Source: an uncultured Prochlorococcus sp. (GTDB taxonomy: Bacteria; Cyanobacteriota; Cyanobacteriia; PCC-6307; Cyanobiaceae). Taken from it: a stretch of DNA of 52,195 bases. The position numbers and the translations under genes were made by a program. Shown piece by piece: positions 22,201 through 31,456 of this stretch. The stretch lies in assembly GCA_902538225.1 (NCBI GenBank), contig CACBEF010000007.1:1-52195 (forward strand). The letters are read 5' to 3'. Below the pieces are notes generated by a model, which saw only the letters and a program-made list of their open reading frames with translations, was not told the origin of the DNA and searched no databases. Numbering within the stretch: position 1 is the stretch's first letter; each line of letters opens with the position of its first letter.

Positions 22201-22328
22201 GCATTTTAGATTTTTAAGAAATATACTTCAATGATCAAGATAATGATATAGATCGAGTCAAGAGATATTTTTTTTGGTAGCCATAAATACGAATAAAGAT
22301 ATAAAGCTCAAGTAAAAGTTACTAAACG

Positions 22329-23771
22329 ATGAAATATATGTTTTCAAGTTATCAGCCTATAAATAGTTTTGATGAATACTTTAAGGATAATGTCAACTCT
22401 GCTAGAGAAATATTAATTCCACTTCTTTCATCTTTAGATAATATGGGACTTAAAGAATTAAATAGGAATCACTCTGCCGCAAAAAAATTATTACTAAGAC
22501 ATGGCGCAACTTTTAGATTAAACGATACTGGTTTAAAGGGTACTGAAAGAATATTACCTTTTGATCCACTTCCCAGAATAATTAGTAAAGATGATTGGGT
22601 AAAGTTAGAAAAAGGTCTGAAACAAAGGCTTGAGGCAATTGATTTATTCCTAGATGATATTTACAATTCTCAAAAAATAATTAATGATGGAATAATTCCA
22701 AGAGAATTAATAGAGAGTTCAGAAGGTTGGAGACCTCAGATGATAGGTTTCAAACCTCCACTAAGTAAATGGTGTCAAATTTCAGGACTTGATTTAATAA
22801 GGGATAGAAGAGGAGATTGGCATGTTCTAGAAGATAATTTAAGGTGCCCTTCTGGGGTTGCTTATTTTTTAGAAAATAGATTAGTTATGAAAAATATTTT
22901 TCCTAATCTTTTCTCTGGAAGAATAGTAAAACCAATTGATGAATATCCATCATATCTTTTAAAAACGCTTCAAGAACTTGCTGTTTGGACTGACACTCCC
23001 AAGATAGTGCTACTAACTCCAGGAATTTTTAATAGTGCTTATTTTGAACATAGTTATTTAGCTCAAGAAATGGGCATCCAATTAGTTCAGGGTCATGACT
23101 TAGTTTGCAGTGATGATTATGTATATTTAAAAACTACATCCGGATTAAAAAGAGTAGATGTAATTTACAGACGAATTGATGATGATTTCTTAGATCCTCT
23201 TAATTTCAGAAAAGATTCTTGCCTTGGTGTTAGCGGATTACTTGATGTTTTTAAGGCAGGTCATGTTGCTTTAGCAAATGCACCTGGGACTGGAATAGCA
23301 GATGACAAAATGATTTATTCTTTTGTTCCAAAAATGATTAAATATTATCTTGATGAAGAAATTATTATTAAAAATGTAGAAACGTATATTTGTCATTATC
23401 AAAAGGATCGAGAATATGTTCTAGAAAATTTATCAAAACTTGTTGTTAAGTCTGTCGCAGAAGCTGGGGGGTATGGAATGTTAATTGGCCCTCACTCAAC
23501 AACGAGTGAGATAGAGGAATTCGCTAATAAAATTAAAAATAATCCTAGAAATTTCATAGCACAACCAACATTAGAATTATCTACTGTGCCATCGTTATGT
23601 GAGGGAGAACTATATCCATGTCATGTTGATTTAAGACCATATATCTTAAGAGGGAAAGATTCTTGGGTTAGCCCAGGCGGGCTTACGCGGGTAGCATTAA
23701 AAAAAGGATCATTAGTCGTTAATTCTTCTCAAGGTGGAGGATGCAAAGATACATGGGTTGTAGGTGAATAA
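22329..23771 (+). CDS. circularly permuted ATP-grasp protein (type 2)
   Basis: A 480-aa protein of the CP_ATPgrasp_2 family (old DUF404/DUF407). Markers: RILPFDPLPRII near residue 75, GLKQRLEAIDLFLDDIY, HVLEDNLRCPSGVAYFLENR (ATP-site Glu/Asn), DVIYRRIDDDFLDP, ADDKMIYSFVPKMIKYYL, and near the C-terminus PCHVDLRPYILRGK with SPGGLTRVAL. It is predicted to form an amide bond on an unknown substrate. Alpha-E and transglutaminase-like genes follow immediately; this three-gene arrangement is widespread and implies one pathway. Confidence 0.92.
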   Translation: MKYMFSSYQPINSFDEYFKDNVNSAREILIPLLSSLDNMGLKELNRNHSAAKKLLLRHGATFRLNDTGLKGTERILPFDPLPRIISKDDWVKLEKGLKQRLEAIDLFLDDIYNSQKIINDGIIPRELIESSEGWRPQMIGFKPPLSKWCQISGLDLIRDRRGDWHVLEDNLRCPSGVAYFLENRLVMKNIFPNLFSGRIVKPIDEYPSYLLKTLQELAVWTDTPKIVLLTPGIFNSAYFEHSYLAQEMGIQLVQGHDLVCSDDYVYLKTTSGLKRVDVIYRRIDDDFLDPLNFRKDSCLGVSGLLDVFKAGHVALANAPGTGIADDKMIYSFVPKMIKYYLDEEIIIKNVETYICHYQKDREYVLENLSKLVVKSVAEAGGYGMLIGPHSTTSEIEEFANKIKNNPRNFIAQPTLELSTVPSLCEGELYPCHVDLRPYILRGKDSWVSPGGLTRVALKKGSLVVNSSQGGGCKDTWVVGE

Positions 23772-23772
23772 T

Positions 23773-24714
23773 ATGCTTTTAAGTCGTGTAGCAGAATCTC
23801 TTTATTGGATCAATCGTTATTTAGAACGTGCAGAAAACATATCTCGTTTCGTGGAAGTAAGTGAAGCAATGTCATTAGATTGTCCGCCAGGAAGTGCAGA
23901 ACCTTGGCTCCCCTTAATTGATGCTTCAAGTGATAGAGAATCTTTTGATAAAAGATTCCCAGAGAAAAAACCTGATGACGTTATTAATTTTTTAATAAGA
24001 GATCGTTTAAACCCAAATAGTATAATTTCTTGCATTCAAATGGCAAGAGAAAATGCACGACAAATCAGAGATGTCATGACCACCGAAATGTGGGAACAGA
24101 TAAATATTTTATATTGGAATATGCAAGAAGGAGAGGCAATATGGAATAAACCAAGACAAGAACAATTAAGTGAGATAAGGAGGGAATGTCAGCTTTTTTA
24201 TGGGATTACAGATGCGACTCTAAGCAAAGACCTCGCCTGGAGATTTAGCATTCTTGGAAGATTGATCGAAAGAGCTGACAAAACATCAAGAATTTTAGAT
24301 GTTAAATACTATTTACTTCTACCCAGCTTAAATGAGCTTGGAGGAGTTCTTGATGAGCTGCAATGGATTGCACTTTTACGCTCAGCTGGAGCTTATCAAA
24401 TGTTTAGGAAAGCAGTGCAAAATTCTATAAAGCCTAATTCAGTTGCGAGATTTCTTTTACTTGATCCAATTTTTCCGAGATCAGTAAGATACTGTCTTGA
24501 TGGTATAAGTAATACACTTAAAACGATAGATACCTCAACATCTACTGAAAATCCTTCAGAATTAGAATGCATGAGAGGTTTGCTTAAAGCAAAGTGGAGT
24601 TATATCAGAATTGAAGATATAATCAATGATGGTTTACATGAGGCAATCGATTCATTGCAAATGGATTTAAATAAATTAAATGATCTCATTCAAGAAAAAT
24701 ATTTTATTAATTAA
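23773..24714 (+). CDS. alpha-E domain protein (DUF403)
   Basis: A 313-aa all-helical alpha-E protein. The start MLLSRVAESLYWINRYLERAENISRFVEV is diagnostic, and I chose ATG 23773 because this motif normally begins the family; a GTG at 23764 would add three residues. Further marks are ENARQIRDVMTTEMWEQIN and a second RFSILGRLIERADKTSRILDVKY. It starts one base after the ATP-grasp stop, so the two are co-translated. Biochemical role unknown; known partner of the ATP-grasp and transglutaminase-like proteins. Confidence 0.92.
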   Translation: MLLSRVAESLYWINRYLERAENISRFVEVSEAMSLDCPPGSAEPWLPLIDASSDRESFDKRFPEKKPDDVINFLIRDRLNPNSIISCIQMARENARQIRDVMTTEMWEQINILYWNMQEGEAIWNKPRQEQLSEIRRECQLFYGITDATLSKDLAWRFSILGRLIERADKTSRILDVKYYLLLPSLNELGGVLDELQWIALLRSAGAYQMFRKAVQNSIKPNSVARFLLLDPIFPRSVRYCLDGISNTLKTIDTSTSTENPSELECMRGLLKAKWSYIRIEDIINDGLHEAIDSLQMDLNKLNDLIQEKYFIN

Positions 24715-24725
24715 TAAATTTATTA

Positions 24726-25583
24726 ATGAGAATTAAATACATTCACAAACTTGAATATAAATACGAAGACCCTGTTCAATTAGGCGAGCATAGATTATGT
24801 ATAAAGCCAAGATCAAATGGCTTCCAAAAACTAAAGAATTTTGAATTAAAAATAACCCCAGAACCAGAAATTATTTATCCATTACTTGCTGCTAGCGGAG
24901 AAGAGATTAATAGAATCAGATTCAATGGATTAACAGATAATTTAATTATTGAATCAATAAGCGAAGTTGAAACTATAAAACATCCAAACATTATTGATGG
25001 AGTTAAAAATAGAGATTTAACATTACCTTTTTGTAGAAGCATTATTAACAGAGATTTACAGGGAGCATTAGAGGGATGGATGCCAAATGGACAACACGAT
25101 CCCTCTGCCGTAGAACTTGCCCAAGAAGCCTTAGCAGGAAGCATTAATAACGCATTATCATTTACCTACCAACTTATAGAGATTATTCAAGATCGAGTTA
25201 AATATACCAAAAGACATACTGGTCCAGCATGGCCCGCTAGTAGAACACTTAGAGAACGTATAGGTTCATGCAGAGATTTAGCAATGCTGATGGTTGAATC
25301 TTGCAGGTCTATAGGTATCCCAAGTAGGTTTGTAAGTGGTTATCATTTTGAACATCCGTTACCCTCTGAATTGGATTTACACGCTTGGGCTGAATTATAT
25401 ATTCCAGGTGCTGGTTGGAGAGGTTTTGATCCAAGCGGAAAAGGATTAATAGATGATAGATATTTAACATTGGTATCCTCTTCAAAATCTAATCTAACCT
25501 CTGTAATTACTGGAAACTTTATAGGAAAAAATAATTTAGAAAATACTTTATCCTGGGAAATCAAACCTCTTGAAATTAAATAA
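24726..25583 (+). CDS. transglutaminase-like Cys protease-fold protein
   Basis: 285 aa: an N-terminal bacterial transglutaminase-like domain (YEDPVQLGEHRLCIKPRS) and a transglutaminase core. The triad is visible as Cys182 in IGSCRDLAML, His219 in LDLHAWAELYIP and Asp235 in GFDPSGKG. The family is predicted to act as a peptidase or amide-forming enzyme on the product of the ATP-grasp partner. It starts 11 bp after the alpha-E gene in the same operon. Confidence 0.9.
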   Translation: MRIKYIHKLEYKYEDPVQLGEHRLCIKPRSNGFQKLKNFELKITPEPEIIYPLLAASGEEINRIRFNGLTDNLIIESISEVETIKHPNIIDGVKNRDLTLPFCRSIINRDLQGALEGWMPNGQHDPSAVELAQEALAGSINNALSFTYQLIEIIQDRVKYTKRHTGPAWPASRTLRERIGSCRDLAMLMVESCRSIGIPSRFVSGYHFEHPLPSELDLHAWAELYIPGAGWRGFDPSGKGLIDDRYLTLVSSSKSNLTSVITGNFIGKNNLENTLSWEIKPLEIK

Positions 25584-25702
25584 ACACTAAATTTTTAATC
25601 TTTTAAAAAAAATTTAAATAATAATATGTTTCTTTTTTAGTGTTAATTGATACGTTCTTAGATATATATATCTGTTTTCATTTGTTTAATCTTTAAAGAA
25701 AA

Positions 25703-26224
25703 TTGAACTCAAGTTTAGAAATTCCAGTTATCAAATCAAATAAATCAAAAATGTTTGAATTGATAAGTTATGAAAAATTTCGAGATACAAAAGATGTCAG
25801 ATTTTTTGATATTAGTGTTAATGAATCAAATTATAGAGATCTAGTTATTCACAGTGGTCCTGCGGTTAGTCCTCCAAATGATGAAGATTATAATAATTGG
25901 CAATTTTACATACATCACAATCAAGAAGATAATCTATTAGCTATCTCTGGGGGTAGAACATTTTTTCTTGTCAATTTTGGTTGGGATTATCCTTTTTATA
26001 AAGTTAGATTAGAATCTTGCGGATATATTTTAAGGATACCTAGAGGAACTTTTCATAGATCGGTGTCTGATGAAAACGGTTCCATAGTTTTAAATCAAGC
26101 CATTAGAGATGAAGGCGGTACAGTTGAATCTGAATTCAAAGTTACCAATAGCAAAGATAACAAAAAACTTTTAGATTGTATAACTAATTTAGAGCCTAGA
26201 TTTAAAATTTATAGTGTTAAATAA
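25703..26224 (+). CDS. cupin-like protein, 173 aa
   Basis: The central region reads as a small beta-barrel of the cupin kind: NWQFYIHHNQEDNLLAISGGRTFFLVNF, then CGYILRIPRGTFHRSVSDENGSIVLNQAIRD, where PRGTFHRS resembles the second cupin motif with its metal His. No signal peptide. The first available start is TTG 25703; ATG 25751 (MFELISYEKF) is an alternative. The function is unknown. Confidence 0.55.
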   Translation: MNSSLEIPVIKSNKSKMFELISYEKFRDTKDVRFFDISVNESNYRDLVIHSGPAVSPPNDEDYNNWQFYIHHNQEDNLLAISGGRTFFLVNFGWDYPFYKVRLESCGYILRIPRGTFHRSVSDENGSIVLNQAIRDEGGTVESEFKVTNSKDNKKLLDCITNLEPRFKIYSVK

Positions 26225-26306
26225 TCTTAAAAAGGGATTCTAAATTTATTCAACGATTTAAAAAATTATCTATTTGTTATAAAATAAAACTAATTAAATT
26301 TTCAAA

Positions 26307-26825
26307 ATGAAATTTTTTAGGTTTTTAAAATATTTTTTATGCATAACTTTTTCTTTCTTAGTGTTATCCTCTCCAGTTTTTGCTGGGGCGAATGTTGCTG
26401 TTAAAGGAGAAGGAGATGAAGTACCAAGTTATGTAAGATCTAATATTACAGGATATAATTTTCATGGAGAGGATCTTCATTTGTCTTCTATAGCTGGAGC
26501 AGTGGCAAGAGACGCAGATTTTAGTGATGTTGATTTACATGGGACAACCTTAACCCTATCTGATTTAAAAGGTTCTAATTTAAATGGAATCGACCTGACC
26601 GATACTCTTTCTGATCGAGTTAATTTCCAAAAAACAGATCTTAGAAATGCTGTTTTAATAAATATGATCGCCTCAGGTAGCAGTTTTGCGGGAGCTCAAA
26701 TAGAAGGAGCAGATTTTTCTTACGCTATTCTTGACAGCGAAGACCAAAGAAATCTTTGTGAAATTGCTGAGGGGATCAATCCAACAACAGGCGTTTCAAC
26801 AAGAGAAAGTCTTGAGTGTAGTTAG
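26307..26825 (+). CDS. secreted pentapeptide-repeat protein
   Basis: The signal peptide (about residues 1-28, ending PVFAGA) targets the periplasm or thylakoid lumen. The mature protein has about ten A(D/N)LxX-type repeats ([54 protein letters not shown]), which form a right-handed quadrilateral helix. The end has a Cys pair (NLCEIAEG...LECS) typical of thylakoid-lumen members such as TL15/TL17-like proteins. Function unknown. Confidence 0.85.
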   Translation: MKFFRFLKYFLCITFSFLVLSSPVFAGANVAVKGEGDEVPSYVRSNITGYNFHGEDLHLSSIAGAVARDADFSDVDLHGTTLTLSDLKGSNLNGIDLTDTLSDRVNFQKTDLRNAVLINMIASGSSFAGAQIEGADFSYAILDSEDQRNLCEIAEGINPTTGVSTRESLECS

Positions 26826-26833
26826 AAATAGAA

Positions 26834-27187
26834 TTATAAGTAAACTTTTTTTCCATTATTAAATTTATAAATTCTTTGTTCATCATCTTGAAATATCATT
26901 TCACCATTTAATTTGGATTTCTTAAATTTTGAAAGTCTTGCTCTGTGTATATTGGATTTTCTATTTATATTTTCTTCGTTGTCATAAACCCCAATATAAA
27001 TATTTATATTAGGATTTGAAAAGGTTTTTTCTTCCTCTCTTAAAAAAATCCTGTCAATATTTGTTTGCGTGCTCTGTAGTTTATTTTTAAATTTATCTAA
27101 TTTTAAGTTCTTTGTTTTTTTAAAATTAATTTTTTTGTAGCCCAAAAAAATAACTCCTAAAATTAGAAAAACAAAAAATATATTCAT
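26834..27187 (-). CDS. hypothetical one-TM protein, 117 aa
   Basis: Unrecognised. A short N-terminal membrane helix (MNIFFVFLILGVIFLGY) is followed by a basic region and a C-terminal domain of short strands (NINIYIGVYDNEENINRKSNIHRARLSKF, GEMIFQDDEQRIYKFNNGKKV). Its ATG shares the A of the upstream gene's TAA (TAATG), so translation is coupled. It converges on the pentapeptide gene 8 bp away. Confidence 0.5.
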   Translation of the reverse strand: MNIFFVFLILGVIFLGYKKINFKKTKNLKLDKFKNKLQSTQTNIDRIFLREEEKTFSNPNINIYIGVYDNEENINRKSNIHRARLSKFKKSKLNGEMIFQDDEQRIYKFNNGKKVYL

Positions 27188-27378
27188 TACTTAATTTTTA
27201 TTTTTATATCTACGCCTAAGTTACTTTTAGTAGTTAATATTTCTTTTTTTATGATTCCATAGGTAAAAATTTTAGATAAAGTTTTTAAAGATTTAAAAAC
27301 TAAAAAAACAGTAAATAAAAAGAAAACAATGATGTTTTCTATAAGTAGATTTTTATTTTTATTATCTAGATTGCTCAT
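27187..27378 (-). CDS. hypothetical one-TM protein, 63 aa
   Basis: Unrecognised. One transmembrane helix (about residues 13-29, NIIVFFLFTVFLVF) lies between polar and basic ends. It starts 16 bp downstream of the PfkB-kinase stop and overlaps the start of the next gene by one base, so the three genes probably form an operon. Confidence 0.5.
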   Translation of the reverse strand: MSNLDNKNKNLLIENIIVFFLFTVFLVFKSLKTLSKIFTYGIIKKEILTTKSNLGVDIKIKIK

Positions 27379-27394
27379 ATAAGTCTTAATTCAA

Positions 27395-28264
27395 TTATTT
27401 TTCATCACTATTTGCATATGGGCCGAAAAATTCACTGGCGTCTCTTCCCATTACTTTAGCAAGATTTAAACTTTTATCTATATCCCATTTAGATGCCATT
27501 CCATAAAGAATCCCAGCAGCAAAAGAATCGCCACATCCATAAGAATCAACCTTTAATTTTTTGTTTTTAAGAGCCTTATATCTTCCTCCTGGGAATAATA
27601 TGCCTCCCTTCTCTCCCTCGGTTTTAATAGTATATTGGGGTTTTAACGATAATTCAGAAAAAGAAAAAACTTCTCCGGGATCAAGATTACTGCCTATTAA
27701 TCCATCTAAAAGAACATTTGATTTATTAATTGTTTTTAATCCTACCCTTGGTGTTGTACACAGTATTGAAGCTGATCTAGCCATTTTAAAAATCTCTGAA
27801 TCAGATGCAGTAATAAAAATTCCGTCCATTTTTTTTAAAATGTTCCATTCTAAATTGTCTTTATGAGTTGGAGCTAATCTTTCTCCAATAACTGTAATTG
27901 CTCTTTCACCTTGAGAGTCAATTAAACTAAATCCTCTTCTAGTTGGTTTATCACGCCAAGCTACATGCAACTTAATTCCCATATTTGAGAGAATCTTAAA
28001 ACACTTATCTCCATAATCATCATTACCTAATGACGTAAAAAAATGAATTTGGTTTAAATTTAAATCAGAAAGTATTTTCGCAATAATAGATCCACCACCA
28101 GCTGGATACTCAAGGGACTTTTCAGAATGAGAAATGACTCCGGGTTTTGGTAATTGATCAACCTTTAAAAAATTTATCCACTCAACATGACCAACAACGG
28201 CAAAATTTAAATTTCCTTTTTTAAATTTATAGTCTTCAACTTTATTATTCTTTTCAACAACCAT
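27395..28264 (-). CDS. PfkB-family carbohydrate/nucleoside kinase
   Basis: 289-aa ribokinase-like enzyme: N-terminal GHVEWI... PGVISH and the Gly-rich AGGGSIIAKILSDL substrate-binding segment, FTSLGNDDYGDKC, RRGFSLIDSQGERAITVIG lid region, and the C-terminal signature VDSYGCGDSFAAGILYGM with the catalytic Asp in GCGDSF. It phosphorylates a sugar or nucleoside that the sequence does not reveal. Two small membrane protein genes follow in the same direction. Confidence 0.88.
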   Translation of the reverse strand: MVVEKNNKVEDYKFKKGNLNFAVVGHVEWINFLKVDQLPKPGVISHSEKSLEYPAGGGSIIAKILSDLNLNQIHFFTSLGNDDYGDKCFKILSNMGIKLHVAWRDKPTRRGFSLIDSQGERAITVIGERLAPTHKDNLEWNILKKMDGIFITASDSEIFKMARSASILCTTPRVGLKTINKSNVLLDGLIGSNLDPGEVFSFSELSLKPQYTIKTEGEKGGILFPGGRYKALKNKKLKVDSYGCGDSFAAGILYGMASKWDIDKSLNLAKVMGRDASEFFGPYANSDEK

Positions 28265-28305
28265 AAGCTTTTAAATACTATTATTAAAAAAAATATTTTT
28301 GACAA

Positions 28306-28677
28306 GTGAATTCATTTAACATTTTAAAAGATAATAAAAAGATACTATCTTATCTTTACCTTTTTCTATCAATTTTGGGGGCTGTCCTGCCAATGTTGGC
28401 AAATTTCGAATTTGCTAGGGAATATGGAAACAACTTTGATATAAATAACTTCATTTCTTTAGCGAATGCAAACCCTGCAGCTCAGTCAATTTCTAGAGAC
28501 TTATTAGTAGGTGCAAGCGCTATTTTTATATGGATAGTAAATGAATCAAAAAAACTAAAAATGAAGAATATGTGGATTGTATACATTGGAACTTTTCTTA
28601 TAGCCTTCGCATTCTCCGCACCTTTTTTCTTATTTCTAAGAGAGAGAAGAATTATTGAATTAGAAAAGATTAATTAA
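28306..28677 (+). CDS. DUF2834 membrane protein
   Basis: 123 aa with three to four hydrophobic segments and the DUF2834 pattern: LYLFLSILGAVLPMLANFEF, NPAAQSISRDLLVGASAIFIWIVNE (conserved D in the second helix), and FLIAFAFSAPFFLFLRERRI at the end. GTG at 28306 is the only good start. The 3' end overlaps the convergent MFS gene by four bases. Confidence 0.75.
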   Translation: MNSFNILKDNKKILSYLYLFLSILGAVLPMLANFEFAREYGNNFDINNFISLANANPAAQSISRDLLVGASAIFIWIVNESKKLKMKNMWIVYIGTFLIAFAFSAPFFLFLRERRIIELEKIN

Positions 28678-29903
28678 AATAATCTCTTAAATAGAATTGC
28701 AAATATAATAAAGCAACAACAAGAAATTGAAAGCCAAATTATTGAAGCATAACCAAATAGATCTAATATGCGTCCTGAAATAAATGGTCCCAAAAAATAA
28801 CCCATAGCGAAACATTGTGATAGTAGCGCAAGTGCAAAACCTTTTTTATTTGAAGGAGCTATTCTGAAAACTACATCTGTTGATGTTGGAAGAAATGAAG
28901 CAGTCCCTAAACTTACTAAAATCAATGCAAAAGAAATTAAATAAAAAGCTGGGATATTCAAATAACTAGAAATAAATAATAAAAATGAAGCTAAAGAGAA
29001 ATTTACTAAACTAAATTTCAAGCCAAATAATCTTTCTTTCTTAGATATCCAAGAACCGACAGGCCATTGTAAAAACAACAATAAAATTAACTGAATAGAA
29101 ATTATAAGACTAATAATTTCTTTGCTTAATGCATTACGATATACTCCACCTTTAACAAGATCCAGAGGCAAAGTTACTTGAATCAAAGCTAAAGAGGTAG
29201 TTATCAATAAAATAGATAAAATTATTATTGTTGAATTCTTATTCCATTTCAATTGTCTCTGCATCATTGGATTTACTAATTTTTTTTGGAAATTTTCTAA
29301 TTTTTTTTTAATAGAAGAACTATTTCTAGATATTAAATATGAGATAACTAACATGCAAAATATATCATTAATAAAAATTGATTTAGAATACAAAAAATTG
29401 GTCATATAACCCCCTAAGAATACCCCTAGAAATATTCCTAATGCCTCCGAACTTCTAACAAGAGCATAAGCTTTGCGTGTTTCGATAGGATGGCAAAAAT
29501 AGGGCACCCCAAACTCAGCAGCAGGCCAATATATTCCTGCCGCAGCCCCAACAAATGATTGTCCAATTATGTATAAAAAGGTATCTCTTGAAAAAATCAG
29601 GCATAAGCTAGCGGCAATACTTAGTATTGAAGAAGTAATTATTGGAAATTGTATTTTCCCTGTTTTATTAAGATAATTACCTGTAAATAGTCTTGTTACG
29701 GTTCCAATTATTGCTGAGATGGTAAACCCCAAGCCAATATCTGTTGCCGATAATCCAATGTTATCAAAAATAAGTGATGTTAAATAAATAACACCTCCTG
29801 CTCCAAATGCAGCGTAAAATCTTATCTTGGTTATTAACCTCAAATGATATGGAAATTGAATCCACCAATTTTTGCTAATTTGTAAACTATTTGGACTAAT
29901 CAC
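28674..29903 (-). CDS. major facilitator superfamily transporter
   Basis: 409-aa protein with twelve hydrophobic segments. Loop 2-3 shows GNYLNKTGKIQFP, a loose form of the MFS motif A, and its counterpart after TM8 is GSWISKKERLFG; other marks are GQSFVGAAAGIYWPAAEFG and FLGPFISGRILDLFG. The substrate is unknown. It starts with GTG at 29903, and the divergent hydrolase GTG begins after only two bases, so the two genes' promoters must lie inside each other's coding sequence. Confidence 0.85.
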   Translation of the reverse strand: MISPNSLQISKNWWIQFPYHLRLITKIRFYAAFGAGGVIYLTSLIFDNIGLSATDIGLGFTISAIIGTVTRLFTGNYLNKTGKIQFPIITSSILSIAASLCLIFSRDTFLYIIGQSFVGAAAGIYWPAAEFGVPYFCHPIETRKAYALVRSSEALGIFLGVFLGGYMTNFLYSKSIFINDIFCMLVISYLISRNSSSIKKKLENFQKKLVNPMMQRQLKWNKNSTIIILSILLITTSLALIQVTLPLDLVKGGVYRNALSKEIISLIISIQLILLLFLQWPVGSWISKKERLFGLKFSLVNFSLASFLLFISSYLNIPAFYLISFALILVSLGTASFLPTSTDVVFRIAPSNKKGFALALLSQCFAMGYFLGPFISGRILDLFGYASIIWLSISCCCFIIFAILFKRLF

Positions 29904-29905
29904 AA

Positions 29906-31456
29906 GTGAAATACATTTTTATAATTTTTTTTAGTTTTTGTGGTTTATTTTTTAATAATGGTTTAAAGGCTGCTGAAAAAATAAATATTAAATTTGAAGA
30001 GATGGAAATCCCTCTTACTATAGAACAATTATCAAAATTAGAAAAATACAAAGATGATTCAACAGAATTAATAGATTGGTTAAAAAAAAATAGATTAATA
30101 AGAGTTTTTGAAATATCAAAATTTTTAGAATTTCCAGTTTTCAAGGAAGAGGGATTAAATAGAGAAATATTAAGAAGTTGGATAGGGCGTAAAATTCTTA
30201 CAGAATTAAGCAAAAGCATTAAAGTTCCAAATGACAATAATGGAACAGAAATTTATAACACCATAGAAAATTTATTAGATCAAAAAAAAGAAGTTTCAAC
30301 TTTAGAAATCATAAAGGCATTACCATCAGAAGAAATTTCACTTGATATTGATAATTTAATTTTAATAATTTCGTCTTGGAAAAATGAATTATCAATGCAA
30401 CAAGAACTTTTATCCAAATTAAATAAACTTGAAAGAACAAACCAAAATGCCTTCAAAAATACTGAAAAAAAATCAACTCAAGATCTTATAAAAATTGATA
30501 AAAAAATTTATGCTCCTCACCGAGTGAAACCTTTTGAAATTGAAATATGGAAAAGCAATAAAACAAATGAAGATAAAGAACTGATAATTTTTATGCCAGG
30601 ACTTGGAGGCGAAATTAATAATTTCAAATGGATAGGCAACGAATTGGCTAAAAGAGGTTGGCCAATATTATTCATAGATCATAGAGGAAGTAATTTGGAG
30701 TCATTTATAGAAGTACTCGAAGGTAAGGAAACAATTCCAGGAAGTGCAGACTTTTTCTTATATAGAATTAAAGATTTAGATGCTGTATTAAAAGCTCATG
30801 AAAATGGAGAATTTGGTTTACCTAATGATTCTTATATTTTAATGGGGCATTCACTTGGTGCTTTAATAGCACTTTTATATGAAGGCAATAAACCTACTGA
30901 TCAACTAGAGGACAAATGTGATTCGGCATTAAAAGACTTTGCGGTAACAAATTTATCTAAATTACTTCAATGTCAGTTGAGCGAAATACCGTTTCCTAAG
31001 AAAAATAAAACTTATAAGGCAAGTGCGATTATAGGTTTTAATTCATTTGGCAGTTTAGTATGGCCAAAAGAAAATAGTACAGGCATTAAAACACCAACTC
31101 TTCTAATAGGTGGTACTTATGACCTTATTACACCATTAATGAATGAACAATTTAGAGTTTTTTCTGCTTTAAATAATCCATCAAATAGATTTCTAATTAT
31201 TGAAGGGGCAAGTCATTTCTCTCCAATAAGAATTAATAAAAGCTATGAAGAAAATAATGACGTCTTCAAAATAAATGAAACTTTTATTGGTTCAGATCCA
31301 ATATTAGTACAAGATTTATCTACAAAATTTATAGTTGAATTTTTAAAAAATATTAAAGACCAAAAGATCCCTACAGTAATAAAAAACCAAAGAGATTTGG
31401 GACTCGATTTCCATCTTTTAGATCTTGAAACTATAAAAGAAATTTCCGAAAATTAG
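29906..31456 (+). CDS. secreted alpha/beta hydrolase with N-terminal DUF1400-like region
   Basis: 516 aa. A signal peptide (MKYIFIIFFSFCGLFFNNGLKA) is followed by a helical DUF1400-like region (about 25-165, found in front of cyanobacterial hydrolases), and a hydrolase fold with LIIFMPGLGGE (oxyanion region), the nucleophile elbow GHSLG, GTYDLITP with the acid, and GASHFSP with the catalytic His. It is probably a periplasmic lipase or esterase. The signal peptide fixes the GTG start, since no earlier start is in frame. Its stop overlaps the convergent permease gene. Confidence 0.82.
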   Translation: MKYIFIIFFSFCGLFFNNGLKAAEKINIKFEEMEIPLTIEQLSKLEKYKDDSTELIDWLKKNRLIRVFEISKFLEFPVFKEEGLNREILRSWIGRKILTELSKSIKVPNDNNGTEIYNTIENLLDQKKEVSTLEIIKALPSEEISLDIDNLILIISSWKNELSMQQELLSKLNKLERTNQNAFKNTEKKSTQDLIKIDKKIYAPHRVKPFEIEIWKSNKTNEDKELIIFMPGLGGEINNFKWIGNELAKRGWPILFIDHRGSNLESFIEVLEGKETIPGSADFFLYRIKDLDAVLKAHENGEFGLPNDSYILMGHSLGALIALLYEGNKPTDQLEDKCDSALKDFAVTNLSKLLQCQLSEIPFPKKNKTYKASAIIGFNSFGSLVWPKENSTGIKTPTLLIGGTYDLITPLMNEQFRVFSALNNPSNRFLIIEGASHFSPIRINKSYEENNDVFKINETFIGSDPILVQDLSTKFIVEFLKNIKDQKIPTVIKNQRDLGLDFHLLDLETIKEISEN

